A DNA stretch of 33,906 nucleotides from Oscillatoriaceae cyanobacterium M33_DOE_052 (GTDB lineage: Bacteria > Cyanobacteriota > Cyanobacteriia > Cyanobacteriales > Laspinemataceae): contig DVDU01000022.1 in NCBI GenBank assembly GCA_015296065.1, positions 1 to 33,906 on the forward strand, given 5' to 3'. The notes beneath the pieces were generated by a model. That model had not been told where the DNA came from and made no database searches. It worked only from the letters and a program-made list of their open reading frames with translations. Position 1 is the stretch's first letter; every line of letters starts with the position of its first letter. This document shows positions 8,463-16,903 of the stretch, piece after piece. Position numbers and translations under genes: made by a program.

Positions 8463-9020
8463 ATGATGAGAAATGCTCCCACAGCGGGCAACACCGTGCC
8501 CCCCACAGGACAAACATACTCCCCCTCCATTCCCATCTCCGTCTATCGCGAGGTAGTCGCCGAATTGCAAAGCGCCAAAGCCACCCTAGAGACATTGCAG
8601 CAGCAAAACCAACAACTAGCGCAGCAAAACCAACAACTGCGCCAAGAGATGGAAAACGCCATTAAAGGCGCCGTGCGGATGCAGCAGATACTGGACTCCT
8701 TCGCCGACGCAGAAACCGACAACTATCCCAATACCCCAATGGATTTTGCTGCCACCGGAAGAGGAAACCCCGCTACCGTTCCCTTTGCGTCGCCATTTAC
8801 AATGGCACAACCAAATTCACCCCAACGCAGCGAACCCCTATTCGCCGAAGAGGAAGCCCCCCGCTACCGCCGTCCCGTGGCTGCACTCAGCCGCTCCTCA
8901 GACATCGAAGGAATTCGCTTAGTATTAACAGTCCTGCTCATCGTCGCCGTTGCCTTCGGGGTCGGGTCTTTTCTAGTTGCCCCCCTCTTCCAACGCTTGC
9001 AGAACAACACCAACCAATAG
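8463..9020 (+). CDS. Conserved cyanobacterial protein with coiled coil and C-terminal membrane helix
   Basis: Function unknown. The 185-aa product has a Pro-rich start ending SPSIPISVYREVVAELQ, then a Gln-rich coiled coil (about residues 28-80, with QQNQQLAQQNQQLRQEM). A low-complexity linker follows, and a single membrane helix near the end (about 153-175, LVLTVLLIVAVAFGVGSFLV). It should be anchored with most of the protein in the cytoplasm. The SVYRE-coiled-coil beginning is, as far as I recall, shared by many cyanobacterial hypotheticals. It is divergent from queF, with 147 bases between the two starts. No enzyme motif is visible. Confidence 0.8.
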   Translation: MMRNAPTAGNTVPPTGQTYSPSIPISVYREVVAELQSAKATLETLQQQNQQLAQQNQQLRQEMENAIKGAVRMQQILDSFADAETDNYPNTPMDFAATGRGNPATVPFASPFTMAQPNSPQRSEPLFAEEEAPRYRRPVAALSRSSDIEGIRLVLTVLLIVAVAFGVGSFLVAPLFQRLQNNTNQ

Positions 9021-9112
9021 TTTTTTGTCATTTGTCACTGGTCATTTGTCCTTTGTCATTAGTCATTTGGTGACAAGGGACAAGGGACAAGGGACAAGGG
9101 ACAAGGGACCAA
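9018..9112. repeat. Dispersed TTTGTCAT / GACAAGGGACAAGG repeat block
   Basis: About four copies of TCATTTGTC or CTTTGTCAT are followed by GGTGACAAGGGA and three more GACAAGG heptamers. The two halves are roughly inverted, so the transcript could form a long hairpin after the preceding gene. It is one of five such blocks in the window. Confidence 0.6.
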
Positions 9113-9273
9113 GAACTACCGCATCAATTTTATTCACATAAATAAACTGAGAGGCACTGCCCAAGAGCAGTGATTTGGGTAGAAAATGTAGGAGAGGCAG
9201 TGCCCACCCGACTAAATCTCGCTCGGTTAAAACACCAAAATTGTCGCAGAAACCAGGTTTATAAACCGCAGAA
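9113..9273. other. Gene-free stretch before mntA-hepT
   Basis: No ORF is credible here. It contains a small hairpin CACTGC...GCAGTG (near 9156-9173), a related copy AGGCAGTGCCCACCC (near 9196-9210), and AGAAACCAGGTTT, a common dispersed motif that recurs near 21006 and 21234. Confidence 0.5.
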
Positions 9274-9302
9274 TTGTGGGATAATTGTGGGATAATTATA
9301 CA
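9274..9302 (+). promoter_or_regulatory. Candidate promoter with overlapping tandem 11-mer, upstream of mntA-hepT
   Basis: A -35-like TTGTGG (9274-9279) and a -10-like TATACA (9297-9302) are 17 bases apart. The interval is built from two tandem copies of AATTGTGGGAT (9272-9282, 9283-9293). Toxin-antitoxin operons usually repress themselves at such repeats, so this is a plausible operator. The transcript would start about 25 bases before the mntA ATG. Inference from sequence only. Confidence 0.4.
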
Positions 9303-9333
9303 AGCGCTCCCCGTCGCCCCGTGAGGTGAAACA

Positions 9334-9636
9334 ATGAATCAACCCCTGTTAGAAAATTTACTCTATGAGCGGCGAGACCAAATCCTAGCTATTGCCGCCA
9401 AACATGGAGCTTACAATGTAAGAGTTTTTGGCTCAGTCGCCCGGAAGCAAGACCGGGAAACTAGCGATATTGATTTTTTAGTAGATTATGACCCCAGTCG
9501 CCGCAGTCCTTGGTTTCCAATGGGGTTAATTCAGGATTTAGAAACGTTGTTGCAAAGAAAAGTAGATGTGGCCACCCCAACCATGCTCAAAGATAGGCTA
9601 CGAGAGCAGGTGAGTAATGAGGCAGTTTGCCTATGA
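9334..9636 (+). CDS. mntA: MntA-type minimal nucleotidyltransferase antitoxin
   Basis: MntA proteins neutralise HepT toxins by adding AMP to a Tyr next to the HEPN active site. The 100-aa product carries the complete motif GS-X10-DXD: GSVARKQDRETSDIDFLV with Gly33-Ser34 and Asp45/Asp47. It has the small size of the minimal nucleotidyltransferase fold. The gene overlaps hepT by ATGA (9633-9636), so the two are translationally coupled. A start at 9334 is preferred; GTGAGGTG just upstream gives a modest ribosome site. Confidence 0.9.
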   Translation: MNQPLLENLLYERRDQILAIAAKHGAYNVRVFGSVARKQDRETSDIDFLVDYDPSRRSPWFPMGLIQDLETLLQRKVDVATPTMLKDRLREQVSNEAVCL

Positions 9637-9980
9637 GAAGAACCCCAGAGCGATTGCAGGATATTTTGGACGCGATCGAGGCAATCCAGCGCTATACACA
9701 CCAGGGAAAATCAGCCTTTGAGAACCAAGAGTTAATTCAGGTTTGGGTATTGCATCACCTAGCAATTATTGGAGAAGCAGTTAACGCCCTCCCAGCCGAG
9801 CTACTAGAAAAAAAACCAGAGATGCCCTGGGCGCAGATTATCGGTTTGCGCAATAGATTAATTCACGAGTATTTCCGCATCGACCCAGAAATAATTTGGA
9901 GTATTGCTACAGAAGACCTGCCCCCTTTGCAAATTGTCATTTCTCGAATGTTAGTAGAGATAGATAGTAGGTTGAGTTGA
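9633..9980 (+). CDS. hepT: HepT-type HEPN RNase toxin (DUF86)
   Basis: HepT toxins are HEPN RNases controlled by AMPylation from MntA. The 115-aa product holds the R-X4-H-X-Y motif as RNRLIHEY (Arg73, His78, Tyr80). Both catalytic residues and the Tyr target are intact, so the toxin looks functional. The ATG at 9633 overlaps the mntA stop and is preferred to the TTG at 9627. The pair may act as a defence or plasmid-type addiction module, here about 4 kb from the CRISPR genes with housekeeping genes between them. Confidence 0.9.
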   Translation: MRRTPERLQDILDAIEAIQRYTHQGKSAFENQELIQVWVLHHLAIIGEAVNALPAELLEKKPEMPWAQIIGLRNRLIHEYFRIDPEIIWSIATEDLPPLQIVISRMLVEIDSRLS

Positions 9981-10012
9981 GGTAGGTTCCCCAACCCCAA
10001 GGAGAAAACGTC

Positions 10013-10047
10013 GGGTGGGCATTGTCTTGATAACGCCGTGCCCACCC
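10013..10047 (+). terminator. Hairpin after hepT
   Basis: GGGTGGGCA (10013-10021) and TGCCCACCC (10039-10047) form a 9-bp stem with a 17-base loop, 33 bases after the hepT stop. No T-run follows. It shares the TGCCCACCC core with the sequence near 9202, so it may be a dispersed repeat rather than a terminator. Confidence 0.35.
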
Positions 10048-10129
10048 ATCCCAAGAGACCGCCAGTTGGCTGATGCGAACTACAAACCTAACAAATGACC
10101 AAAGAATCCCTACCCAAGGACAAATAATT

Positions 10130-11149
10130 ATGAATCTACCCGAATCAAGCCGACTACAACTGACCCCAGATTTGAATATTTGCCGGATTTTAAATGGAAT
10201 GTGGCAGGTATCTGGTGGCCACGGAAATATCAACCCCCAGCGCGCCATTCAAAGTATGTTTAGTTACTTTGATGCTGGGTTTACTACCTGGGATTTAGCA
10301 GACCACTATGGACCGGCAGAAGATTTTATCGGCGAATTCCGGCGACAATTGGCCACAACCAGGGGAGATGTGGTGTTGTCAGAAGTCCAAGCATTTACTA
10401 AATGGGTGCCGAGACCTGGTAAAATGACCAAAAAACTGGTAGAAGAAAATATCGATATCTCCCGCCGCCGCATGGGAGTGGAATGTTTGGATATGCTCCA
10501 GTTCCATTGGTGGATTTATAAAGATAAAAATTACCTGGATGCGCTTAAGTATATGGCAGAACTCCAGGCAGAGGGGAAAATTAAGCATCTGGCTTTGACG
10601 AATTTTGACACGGAACATCTCGAGGAGATTCTCGACAACGGGATTAAAATTCTGTCGAACCAGGTGCAGTTTTCCCTAGTCGATCGGCGTCCCTTAGTGA
10701 AGATGAGCCAGTTTTGCACCGAAAACGGCATTAAGTTATTTGCCTACGGTACTCTCGGCGGTGGCTTGCTATCAGATAAATACTACCAGCAACCAGAACC
10801 CGGATTTGGACAGCTCAACACCGCTTCTCTGCGAAAATACAAAAATATGGTAGCCGCTTGGGGGGGATGGGACCTGCTGCAAGAGCTGCTCGGGGTGTTG
10901 AAACAAATTGCCCAAAAACACCAAGTCAGTATCGCTAATGTGGCAGTGCGCTATATTTTAGACCAACCGGCTGTAGCAGGGGTGATTGTGGGCACCCGCT
11001 TGGGGGTGTCAGAACATATAGAAGAAACTGCCCGAGTCTTTGGTTTTCAGCTAGATGGGGAAGACGAGGAGCTGCTCAATGGGGTCTTGGCAAAATCTGG
11101 CGACTTGTATCGGACGATCGGCGACTGCGGCGACGAATACCGACGGTAA
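10130..11149 (+). CDS. Aldo/keto reductase family oxidoreductase
   Basis: A cytoplasmic NADPH-dependent reductase of the (beta/alpha)8 AKR superfamily; substrate unknown. The complete catalytic tetrad is visible: Asp55 and Tyr60 in DLADHYGPAED, Lys91 in FTKWVP, and His126 in LQFHWW. The 339-aa length is normal. The start at ATG 10130 is set by AAGGA at 10116-10120; an in-frame ATG at 10073 lacks one. It stands alone on the + strand between hepT and the histidine kinase gene. No neighbour points to a pathway. Confidence 0.92.
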   Translation: MNLPESSRLQLTPDLNICRILNGMWQVSGGHGNINPQRAIQSMFSYFDAGFTTWDLADHYGPAEDFIGEFRRQLATTRGDVVLSEVQAFTKWVPRPGKMTKKLVEENIDISRRRMGVECLDMLQFHWWIYKDKNYLDALKYMAELQAEGKIKHLALTNFDTEHLEEILDNGIKILSNQVQFSLVDRRPLVKMSQFCTENGIKLFAYGTLGGGLLSDKYYQQPEPGFGQLNTASLRKYKNMVAAWGGWDLLQELLGVLKQIAQKHQVSIANVAVRYILDQPAVAGVIVGTRLGVSEHIEETARVFGFQLDGEDEELLNGVLAKSGDLYRTIGDCGDEYRR

Positions 11150-11438
11150 AAGCAATTGATCCTAGCCACCGTCAACAAAAAACCCCATTCCTGAGATCAT
11201 TTTCTCCCCTTCATAGAAACCTTTTGCCATTGCCTTTACCCCCTAGGTATCTAACCCATCAGGTATGTTACCCCACACTCAGACCCGAAAATAAACCCCT
11301 ACCAGGGGAAAATAGAAGCCGGAACAATGCCAACAGTATCCATTTTTAGGGAAACACAGCGGTAGGGGTTTTTGCCCAAACCCCTAGCAACAGGGAAGGT
11401 GGAAGATGCTTCAGCACAGGTGAGATTTTTGGTGAAAC
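11150..11438. other. Gene-free stretch after the aldo/keto reductase
   Basis: No credible ORF. A perfect hairpin TAGGGGTTT (11363-11371) / AAACCCCTA (11378-11386) with a 6-base loop is present, but it is 214 bases past the stop codon and has no T-run. The rest shows no clear promoter boxes. Confidence 0.5.
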
Positions 11439-11481
11439 CCCCTCTAACCTCTGAAAAAACCGAGGTAAAGTAATAGAGGGG
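11439..11481 (+). promoter_or_regulatory. RNA hairpin that can cover the histidine-kinase ribosome site
   Basis: CCCCTCTA plus ACCTC (11439-11451) pairs with GAGGT (11462-11466) and TAGAGGGG (11474-11481): 13 base pairs with a 7-base bulge. The 3' arm contains the only purine-rich ribosome site (AGAGGGG) before the kinase start at 11486. When folded it would hide that site. Control by RNA structure is an inference. Confidence 0.4.
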
Positions 11482-11485
11482 AATA

Positions 11486-14119
11486 TTGGACATCGCCAAA
11501 GCTATGAATGCCATCCTAACAAAATTCTTAAAACCAACCCACCTAGAGTATATAGTAATCAATAGAGAATTCCTCATCGAGGAAGCCACAGAAGGCGCGG
11601 CCAAGTTTGCCGATGGCGAGGGGCAAATCCAGGGAGGGAGGGATGTGCGCGATTATTTTCCCGAATTATTTGGCTTAGAGGACATCCTCACAGACATCTT
11701 TGAGGGTCTGCAGCCAAATTTTGATTTAAAAGATATTGGCCGCTTTCACGACAGCACCCAGCCGTTATATTTTGATTTGTATATATTTAATAGTAGTGCC
11801 GCCGAAACTAATGGGCAGACCAATTATTTAGTAATTGCCTGTGAAGATGCCACAGAAAGGACGGTTTTAGCCCAAAAGCTGGGACAAGTTGCCAACGATT
11901 ATGCTTTATTACTCAACAAACTAAATTCTAACAAAAATTATTTAAAAAAAATAATTAATTCATTAAAAGATGCTTTAATCGTCACAGACATTGAGGGAAA
12001 CATTAAAAAAAATAATCCAGCCTGCTGGGATTTATTTGGTTACAATATGGCAGAATTGCTAGAACAGCCAATTTCTATGTTATTTGAAAATTCTGCTGCA
12101 TATGCAGATGTGAAAAACATAGAAAAATTGTTAAATTCAGAAGAAGATGTGGAAATTAACTGTTTAACCAAAGCCGGAGAAAAAATTTGCATATCTTTTT
12201 CTTGTGCATTAGTCGATGCCAATTCAGAACCGAAAAACTTTGTTTGGATTGGGCGCGATATTACCCAGCGCAAGCGCTATGAACAAGCCTTATACAATCT
12301 AACTAACAATTTAGAAAAAAGAGTAGAAGAAAGAACCGCACAATTACAGCGGACAGCGCGAAAACTAGAAGCAGAGATGGCAGAAAGGTTATATGCGGAA
12401 ACCGCTTTAGAGGAAAGCGAATCACGCTTGAGCAATTTGCTGCAATCCCTGCAAGATGTGGTGTGGTCTTTTGACCCCGGGGAATCAAAAGTGCTTTACC
12501 TGAATCCGGCGGCGGAGAAACTTTACGGTCGAGCGGTGGCAGAATTTTATAAAAATTCTAATTTATGGGTAGAAGTGATTGCCCCAGAATACCGCCAGGA
12601 AGTAGAAGAATCAATATCAGAATTAGTAGAACAGGATAACTGGGAATTAGAATATCCCATAGTCCGTCCTGATGGGGAAATGCGGTGGGTGAGGAGCCGC
12701 AGTTATTTAGTGCGGGATGCGCAGGGAAAAGCAATGCGGGTGGATGGCATTACCACAGATATTACTGAGCGCAAGCGCACAGAAGACGCCTTGAAGGCGA
12801 GCGATCGATTTATTCAAAGAATCGCCCAAACCAATCCCAATTTTTTGTATATATACGACATCGTAGAACAGAATTACGTTTATGCTAATCGGGAAATTGC
12901 CACATTTCTCGGCTATCCCCCAGAACAACAGCAGCAAATAGAAACCGATATTTGGGAAAATTTGCTGCACCCAGAAGATGCCGACAAAGTGAGAGAACAC
13001 CACAACCGGTTTGACACAGCCAAAGAAGGAGAAATCGTGGAAATCTCTTACCGTCTGCGCCACGCGAGCGGGGAATGGCGGTGGTTTCACAGTTGGGATA
13101 CCGTGTTTGCGGTGACAGATAATGGCTTACCAGAGCAGATTTTAGGCACAGCGGCGGATATCACCGAACGCATTAAGGTGATGGAATATTTACAGCTTTC
13201 CGAAGCCAGGGAGCGGGAAAAAGCCAACCAATTAGAAGCGGCGATGGCGGAACTAAAGCGGACGCAAGCGCAGCTAGTGCAGAGTGAAAAAATGGTATCT
13301 TTGGGGAATATGGTGGCGGGGGTAGCGCATGAAATCAATAATCCGGTAAATTTTATTTATGGCAACATTACCCACGCCACGGACTATGCCAACGACTTGC
13401 TGGAATTGGTGAAAATCTACCAGGAATCATATCCCGAACCATTGCCAGAAATTGAGACCGCTTTAGAAGAAATCGATGCAGAATTCCTGATCGAAGATTT
13501 TCCCAAAGTGTTATTTTCCATGAAAATGGGGGCAGAGCGCATCAGTGAGATTGTCAAATCCTTGCGGAATTTCTCTCGGTTAGATGAAGCGGATTTAAAA
13601 CAAGTCAATATCCATGAGGGAATTGATAGCACGCTGCTGATTTTACACAATCGCCTGAAAGCGAAATCGAGGCGCCCCGATATTGCCGTGGTGAAAAATT
13701 ACGGTTCAATGCCGCCAGTGATGTGTTATCCAGGAGAGTTGAATCAGGTGTTTATGAATGTGATTGGCAATGCGATCGATGCGTTGGAGGAGGCGAGCAG
13801 TGGGACTAAGGCAGGGGATAAATTTGAGCCCACGATTTGGATTGAGACAGAGATGATGGCCAGCCAGCGCATCGGGATTAAAATCAGGGACAACGGACTA
13901 GGGATTAAGCCAGAGGCGGTTTGCCGGTTATTCGACCCTTTTTATACCACCAAGCCTCCGGGGAAGGGGACAGGCTTGGGATTATCAATTTGCTATCAAA
14001 TTGTGGTAGAACGTCACGGCGGGAGTTTGCACTGTAGCTCGCGTCCCGGCACGGGAGCTGAGTTTACCATAGAAATCCCCATCTGCGCTCAGATAGCAAA
14101 TGGGACGAGAAACCGGTGA
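11486..14119 (+). CDS. Multi-PAS sensor histidine kinase
   Basis: A soluble sensor kinase with no membrane segment. Residues 1-130 form an atypical PAS-like domain ending in DATERT. PAS domains follow at about 150-265 (WIGRDITQRKR), 310-430 (GITTDITERKR) and 440-562 (GTAADITER). Coiled coils lie at 263-310 and 568-605. The H-box is MVAGVAHEINNPVNFI with His615. Asn758/761 (N-box), DNGLGI (802-807) and GKGTGLGL (826-833) complete a normal ATPase domain. No receiver domain and no partner regulator are nearby, so it is an orphan kinase. TTG 11486 has the AGAGGGG ribosome site; ATG 11504 is the alternative. It lies just upstream of the lipid locus, 127 bases before FAAL1, and might regulate it (inference). 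Ligand unknown. Confidence 0.93.
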   Translation: MDIAKAMNAILTKFLKPTHLEYIVINREFLIEEATEGAAKFADGEGQIQGGRDVRDYFPELFGLEDILTDIFEGLQPNFDLKDIGRFHDSTQPLYFDLYIFNSSAAETNGQTNYLVIACEDATERTVLAQKLGQVANDYALLLNKLNSNKNYLKKIINSLKDALIVTDIEGNIKKNNPACWDLFGYNMAELLEQPISMLFENSAAYADVKNIEKLLNSEEDVEINCLTKAGEKICISFSCALVDANSEPKNFVWIGRDITQRKRYEQALYNLTNNLEKRVEERTAQLQRTARKLEAEMAERLYAETALEESESRLSNLLQSLQDVVWSFDPGESKVLYLNPAAEKLYGRAVAEFYKNSNLWVEVIAPEYRQEVEESISELVEQDNWELEYPIVRPDGEMRWVRSRSYLVRDAQGKAMRVDGITTDITERKRTEDALKASDRFIQRIAQTNPNFLYIYDIVEQNYVYANREIATFLGYPPEQQQQIETDIWENLLHPEDADKVREHHNRFDTAKEGEIVEISYRLRHASGEWRWFHSWDTVFAVTDNGLPEQILGTAADITERIKVMEYLQLSEAREREKANQLEAAMAELKRTQAQLVQSEKMVSLGNMVAGVAHEINNPVNFIYGNITHATDYANDLLELVKIYQESYPEPLPEIETALEEIDAEFLIEDFPKVLFSMKMGAERISEIVKSLRNFSRLDEADLKQVNIHEGIDSTLLILHNRLKAKSRRPDIAVVKNYGSMPPVMCYPGELNQVFMNVIGNAIDALEEASSGTKAGDKFEPTIWIETEMMASQRIGIKIRDNGLGIKPEAVCRLFDPFYTTKPPGKGTGLGLSICYQIVVERHGGSLHCSSRPGTGAEFTIEIPICAQIANGTRNR

Positions 14120-14203
14120 GAGAACCTGGTTAGGGGACTGTGGTTGGACGCTGCTCTTGTGTGGTTTCAGGAAGCCGATTTCTAGCAAAGAGCGGGCGGA
14201 TTC

Positions 14204-14212
14204 TGCTATAAG
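14204..14212 (+). promoter_or_regulatory. Possible extended -10 element before FAAL1
   Basis: TGCTATAAG is an extended -10 match 35 bases before the FAAL1 ATG. No -35 box is visible. A similar TGCTATAGT occurs at 21094-21102 before the ACP gene. Confidence 0.22.
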
Positions 14213-14246
14213 GAGTCAGGAGTACGGTCTGACCACAGGAAAGTTC

Positions 14247-16052
14247 ATGCCCAACCACTCAAATTTCGTAAATTTGCTGCGCGATCGAGCGCAAGAAATG
14301 CCCGAGCAAACTTTATACAGCTTTTTGCCCGACGGAGAAACAGTGGGCAGCAGCCTCACCTATGGAGAATTAGACCAACGCGCCCGGGCGATCGCCGCCA
14401 CACTGCAACAACTAGGCGTCCAAGGAGAACGAGCCCTCCTCATCTATCCCTGGGGCGCCTCCCTAGAATTTATCGCCGCCTTCTTCGGCTGCTTATATGC
14501 AGGAGTAGTAGCCGTCACCACCTATCCCCCCCGCCCCAACCAGTCCCTAGGCGGGTTTCAAGCCCGACTCACCTCATCTCAAGCCAACCTAGTCCTCACC
14601 ACCAGCGACCAATTAAACAAATTAGACAACCAACAACTCCAAGATTTACCCCTCTTACTCAGCACCCAAAAACTAGCCACCGATACCATTCCCACCAAAG
14701 AAAGCGCCAGTTGGATAGAATCCACTTTCAGCCCCGACACTCTGGCATTTCTGCAATACACATCCGGCTCCACCGGCACCCCCAAAGGTGTGATGGTGAC
14801 TCACGGCAACCTGATCCACAACTCCGCCGCCATCCACGCCAGTTTCCAGACCAGCCCCCAAGATCACTCCTTAATTTGGCTGCCTTTATTCCACGATATG
14901 GGCTTAATTGGCGGAGTTCTCCAACCCCTTTACGCCGGATTTCGCGTCACATTAATGTCACCAGTGACATTCTTGCAAAATCCCTTACTCTGGCTGAAAG
15001 CCATTTCCCGCTACCGCGCCACCATCACCGGCGCCCCCAATTTCGCCTATGACCAGTGCGCCCGCAAAATTCCCGAATCCGTGCTACCCAGTCTAGACCT
15101 GAGCAGTTTGCAAGTAGCATTCTCAGGCGCGGAACCAGTCAGAGCCGAAACTTTAGACCTATTCGCCAGTAAATTCGCCCCCTGTGGCTTCCGCAAAGAG
15201 GCATTTTATCCCTGCTACGGGATGGCGGAAGCCACTTTATTAGTTTCCGGGGGTTTGAGGACAGAAATTCCCCAAGTGCAGTATGTAGAGGGAGCTGCCC
15301 TGGAAGAAAATCGCGTGGTGCCAGCGGTTCCCGGTGCCCAGGGGACGCGCTCCGTGGTCAGTTGCGGACGCACCTGGGAAGGACAAAAAGTGGTCATCGT
15401 TCACCCAGAAACCCGCATCCCCGTAAATACTGGGCAAGTAGGAGAGATTTGGGTATCGGGGGAAGGTTTGGGGAAAGGCTATTGGCAGCAACCCGAAGAA
15501 ACCGAAAAGACTTTTCACGCCTATTTGGCCGCTGACGCCCACAACCTCCCCAACGGTCCCTATCTGCGCACCGGAGACCTAGGATTTTTGCTCGATGAAG
15601 ACCTATTTATCACCGGACGGCTGAAAAACACCATTGTCATCTGGGGGCGCAACCACTATCCCCAGAACATAGAACATACAGCAGAAAACAGTCATCCTGC
15701 CCTGCGTCCTAGCTGTAGCGCCGCATTTGCCGTAGAAATCGATGGCGAGGAGCGCCTGGTAGTAGCCCTAGAAGTGGAACGGACCCACCTGCGCCAGCTA
15801 GATGCCGATGCCGTGGTGGAGTGCGTCCGTCAGGCCCTCAAGAAGGAGTATGATTTGGAAGTTTCGGCGGTGCTACTGTTGAAAACTGCCACTATCCCCA
15901 AAACTTCTTCTGGGAAGATTCAGCGTCTAGCTTGCCGGGACAAGTTTCTGGAGGGGAGTTTGGATTTAGTGGCCCAATGGTCTAATTTCCAGGTAGAGCA
16001 GACGGGAGTATTAGAGAATTGGAATGCCCCCGAGGTGGCGGCTGCCCCCTAG
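14247..16052 (+). CDS. Fatty acyl-AMP ligase (FAAL), copy 1
   Basis: FAALs activate free fatty acids as acyl-AMP and pass them to an acyl carrier protein rather than to CoA. The 601-aa product has the P-loop YTSGSTGTPKGV (171-182), the FAAL-type PLFHDMGLIGGVLQPLY, GAPNFAYDQCARK, FYPCYGMAEATLLVSGG, LRTGDLGFL and the C-terminal GRNHYPQNIEHT and TSSGKIQR signatures. The A10 Lys in SGKIQR is present. ATG 14247 is chosen because the family starts here and a ribosome site (CAGGAAAG) precedes it; the reading frame extends back to 14100 inside the kinase gene without family similarity. First gene of the co-directional lipid locus. It is a paralogue of the gene at 17191. Confidence 0.93.
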   Translation: MPNHSNFVNLLRDRAQEMPEQTLYSFLPDGETVGSSLTYGELDQRARAIAATLQQLGVQGERALLIYPWGASLEFIAAFFGCLYAGVVAVTTYPPRPNQSLGGFQARLTSSQANLVLTTSDQLNKLDNQQLQDLPLLLSTQKLATDTIPTKESASWIESTFSPDTLAFLQYTSGSTGTPKGVMVTHGNLIHNSAAIHASFQTSPQDHSLIWLPLFHDMGLIGGVLQPLYAGFRVTLMSPVTFLQNPLLWLKAISRYRATITGAPNFAYDQCARKIPESVLPSLDLSSLQVAFSGAEPVRAETLDLFASKFAPCGFRKEAFYPCYGMAEATLLVSGGLRTEIPQVQYVEGAALEENRVVPAVPGAQGTRSVVSCGRTWEGQKVVIVHPETRIPVNTGQVGEIWVSGEGLGKGYWQQPEETEKTFHAYLAADAHNLPNGPYLRTGDLGFLLDEDLFITGRLKNTIVIWGRNHYPQNIEHTAENSHPALRPSCSAAFAVEIDGEERLVVALEVERTHLRQLDADAVVECVRQALKKEYDLEVSAVLLLKTATIPKTSSGKIQRLACRDKFLEGSLDLVAQWSNFQVEQTGVLENWNAPEVAAAP

Positions 16053-16117
16053 AAGGTTTTACCTTGGAGGGCGCCTCGCCCCCCTAAACCCATATGGTTT
16101 GGCGGATGAATTATACT

Positions 16118-16137
16118 ATTAAGTAGTTTTACTTAAT
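16118..16137 (+). terminator. Perfect hairpin after FAAL1
   Basis: ATTAAGTA (16118-16125) and TACTTAAT (16130-16137) form an 8-bp A/T-rich stem with a 4-base loop, 66 bases past the FAAL1 stop. It is A/T-rich without a T-run, so termination is doubtful; it could also be a protein-binding dyad. Confidence 0.3.
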
Positions 16138-16263
16138 CGTCGCCCTCTACCCCCCCCCGAAATACCGGGGTAGTCTGGGGGTGGAGCATCTTATCCGCTG
16201 TTGGCTCGGCTTTGTCGTGAGTCATTGAGGACTTGCAGATACTCTGAGGGTACTACTAAGAAC

Positions 16264-16269
16264 AGGAGG
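16264..16269 (+). promoter_or_regulatory. Ribosome-binding site that decides the hydroxylase start
   Basis: AGGAGG at 16264-16269 lies 7 bases before TTG 16277. It is only one base before TTG 16271 and 22 bases before ATG 16292, so TTG 16277 is the best start. Confidence 0.6.
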
Positions 16270-16276
16270 TTTGACG

Positions 16277-16801
16277 TTGGCTGTAGAAAGGATGTATGAA
16301 GTTAGCGCCTGGTTCGTGCTGGCTTTTTTCATGTCCAGCTTTACCGAGTATTGGCTACACCGGATGCTGCACGTTTCTCCCAAGCATCCGCTCCGGCGCA
16401 TCTTTCCCAAAATTGGAGAAGTTCACCGCAACCATCATGTGCGCAATGCCGCCCAAGGGGTAATCGGAGAGTTCAGAGATTATATCAAAGGTGGCATAGT
16501 TTATTTATTTTTGCTGTTTTTTTACTCAAAAACTGCTGGGATGGCTTGGCTATTGGGCTCAGTGTTTTATGCTTTATTTGCTGCCTACTCTCACCAGTTG
16601 CAACACGAAAACCCGAGAGCCTGCTTTTGGATGAAAATGCCGGTTCACTATGTACATCACAAATATAACCAGTGGCATCACAACTTTGGGTTGGGGTTTG
16701 ATTGGTGGGATCGGCTTTTCGGCACCTACAAGCCGGTGGAATGGATTGAGGAACAAGAGCTGAGCCAAACCGGTGGTTTCTGGGAAGTGAAGTGGCGGTA
16801 A
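16277..16801 (+). CDS. Small fatty-acid hydroxylase/sterol-desaturase family membrane protein
   Basis: Members of this di-iron membrane family hydroxylate or desaturate lipids, including sphinganine C4, fatty acids, sterols and carotenoids. The 174-aa product has the His clusters in order: HRMLH (28-32), HRNHH (50-54), HQLQH (106-110), HYVHH (124-128) and WHHNFG (133-138). Hydrophobic stretches lie at about 8-25 and 73-105. It is shorter than most family members but all metal-ligand clusters are present. It starts at TTG 16277, chosen from the AGGAGG spacing. It sits between the two FAAL genes on the same strand, so an acyl chain or sphingoid-like base is a likely substrate (inference). Confidence 0.85.
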   Translation: MAVERMYEVSAWFVLAFFMSSFTEYWLHRMLHVSPKHPLRRIFPKIGEVHRNHHVRNAAQGVIGEFRDYIKGGIVYLFLLFFYSKTAGMAWLLGSVFYALFAAYSHQLQHENPRACFWMKMPVHYVHHKYNQWHHNFGLGFDWWDRLFGTYKPVEWIEEQELSQTGGFWEVKWR

Positions 16802-16832
16802 CAAGTTTTTGGCGACGACGGCATAATTCATC

Positions 16833-16862
16833 TGTCATTTGTCACTTGTCATTTGTCATTGG
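16833..16862. repeat. Short TCATTTGTCA repeat block
   Basis: Three copies of GTCATTTGTC/GTCACTTGTC occur just after the hydroxylase stop. Same dispersed family as at 9018-9112. Confidence 0.5.
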
Positions 16863-16903
16863 GTACGGTCACGTCATCATTAAGATTATCGTTACCATGA
16901 TAG

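Noticed and set aside
14100-14246. 49-residue extension of FAAL1 overlapping the kinase
   Set aside because: No family similarity; ATG 14247 has a ribosome site and the right beginning.
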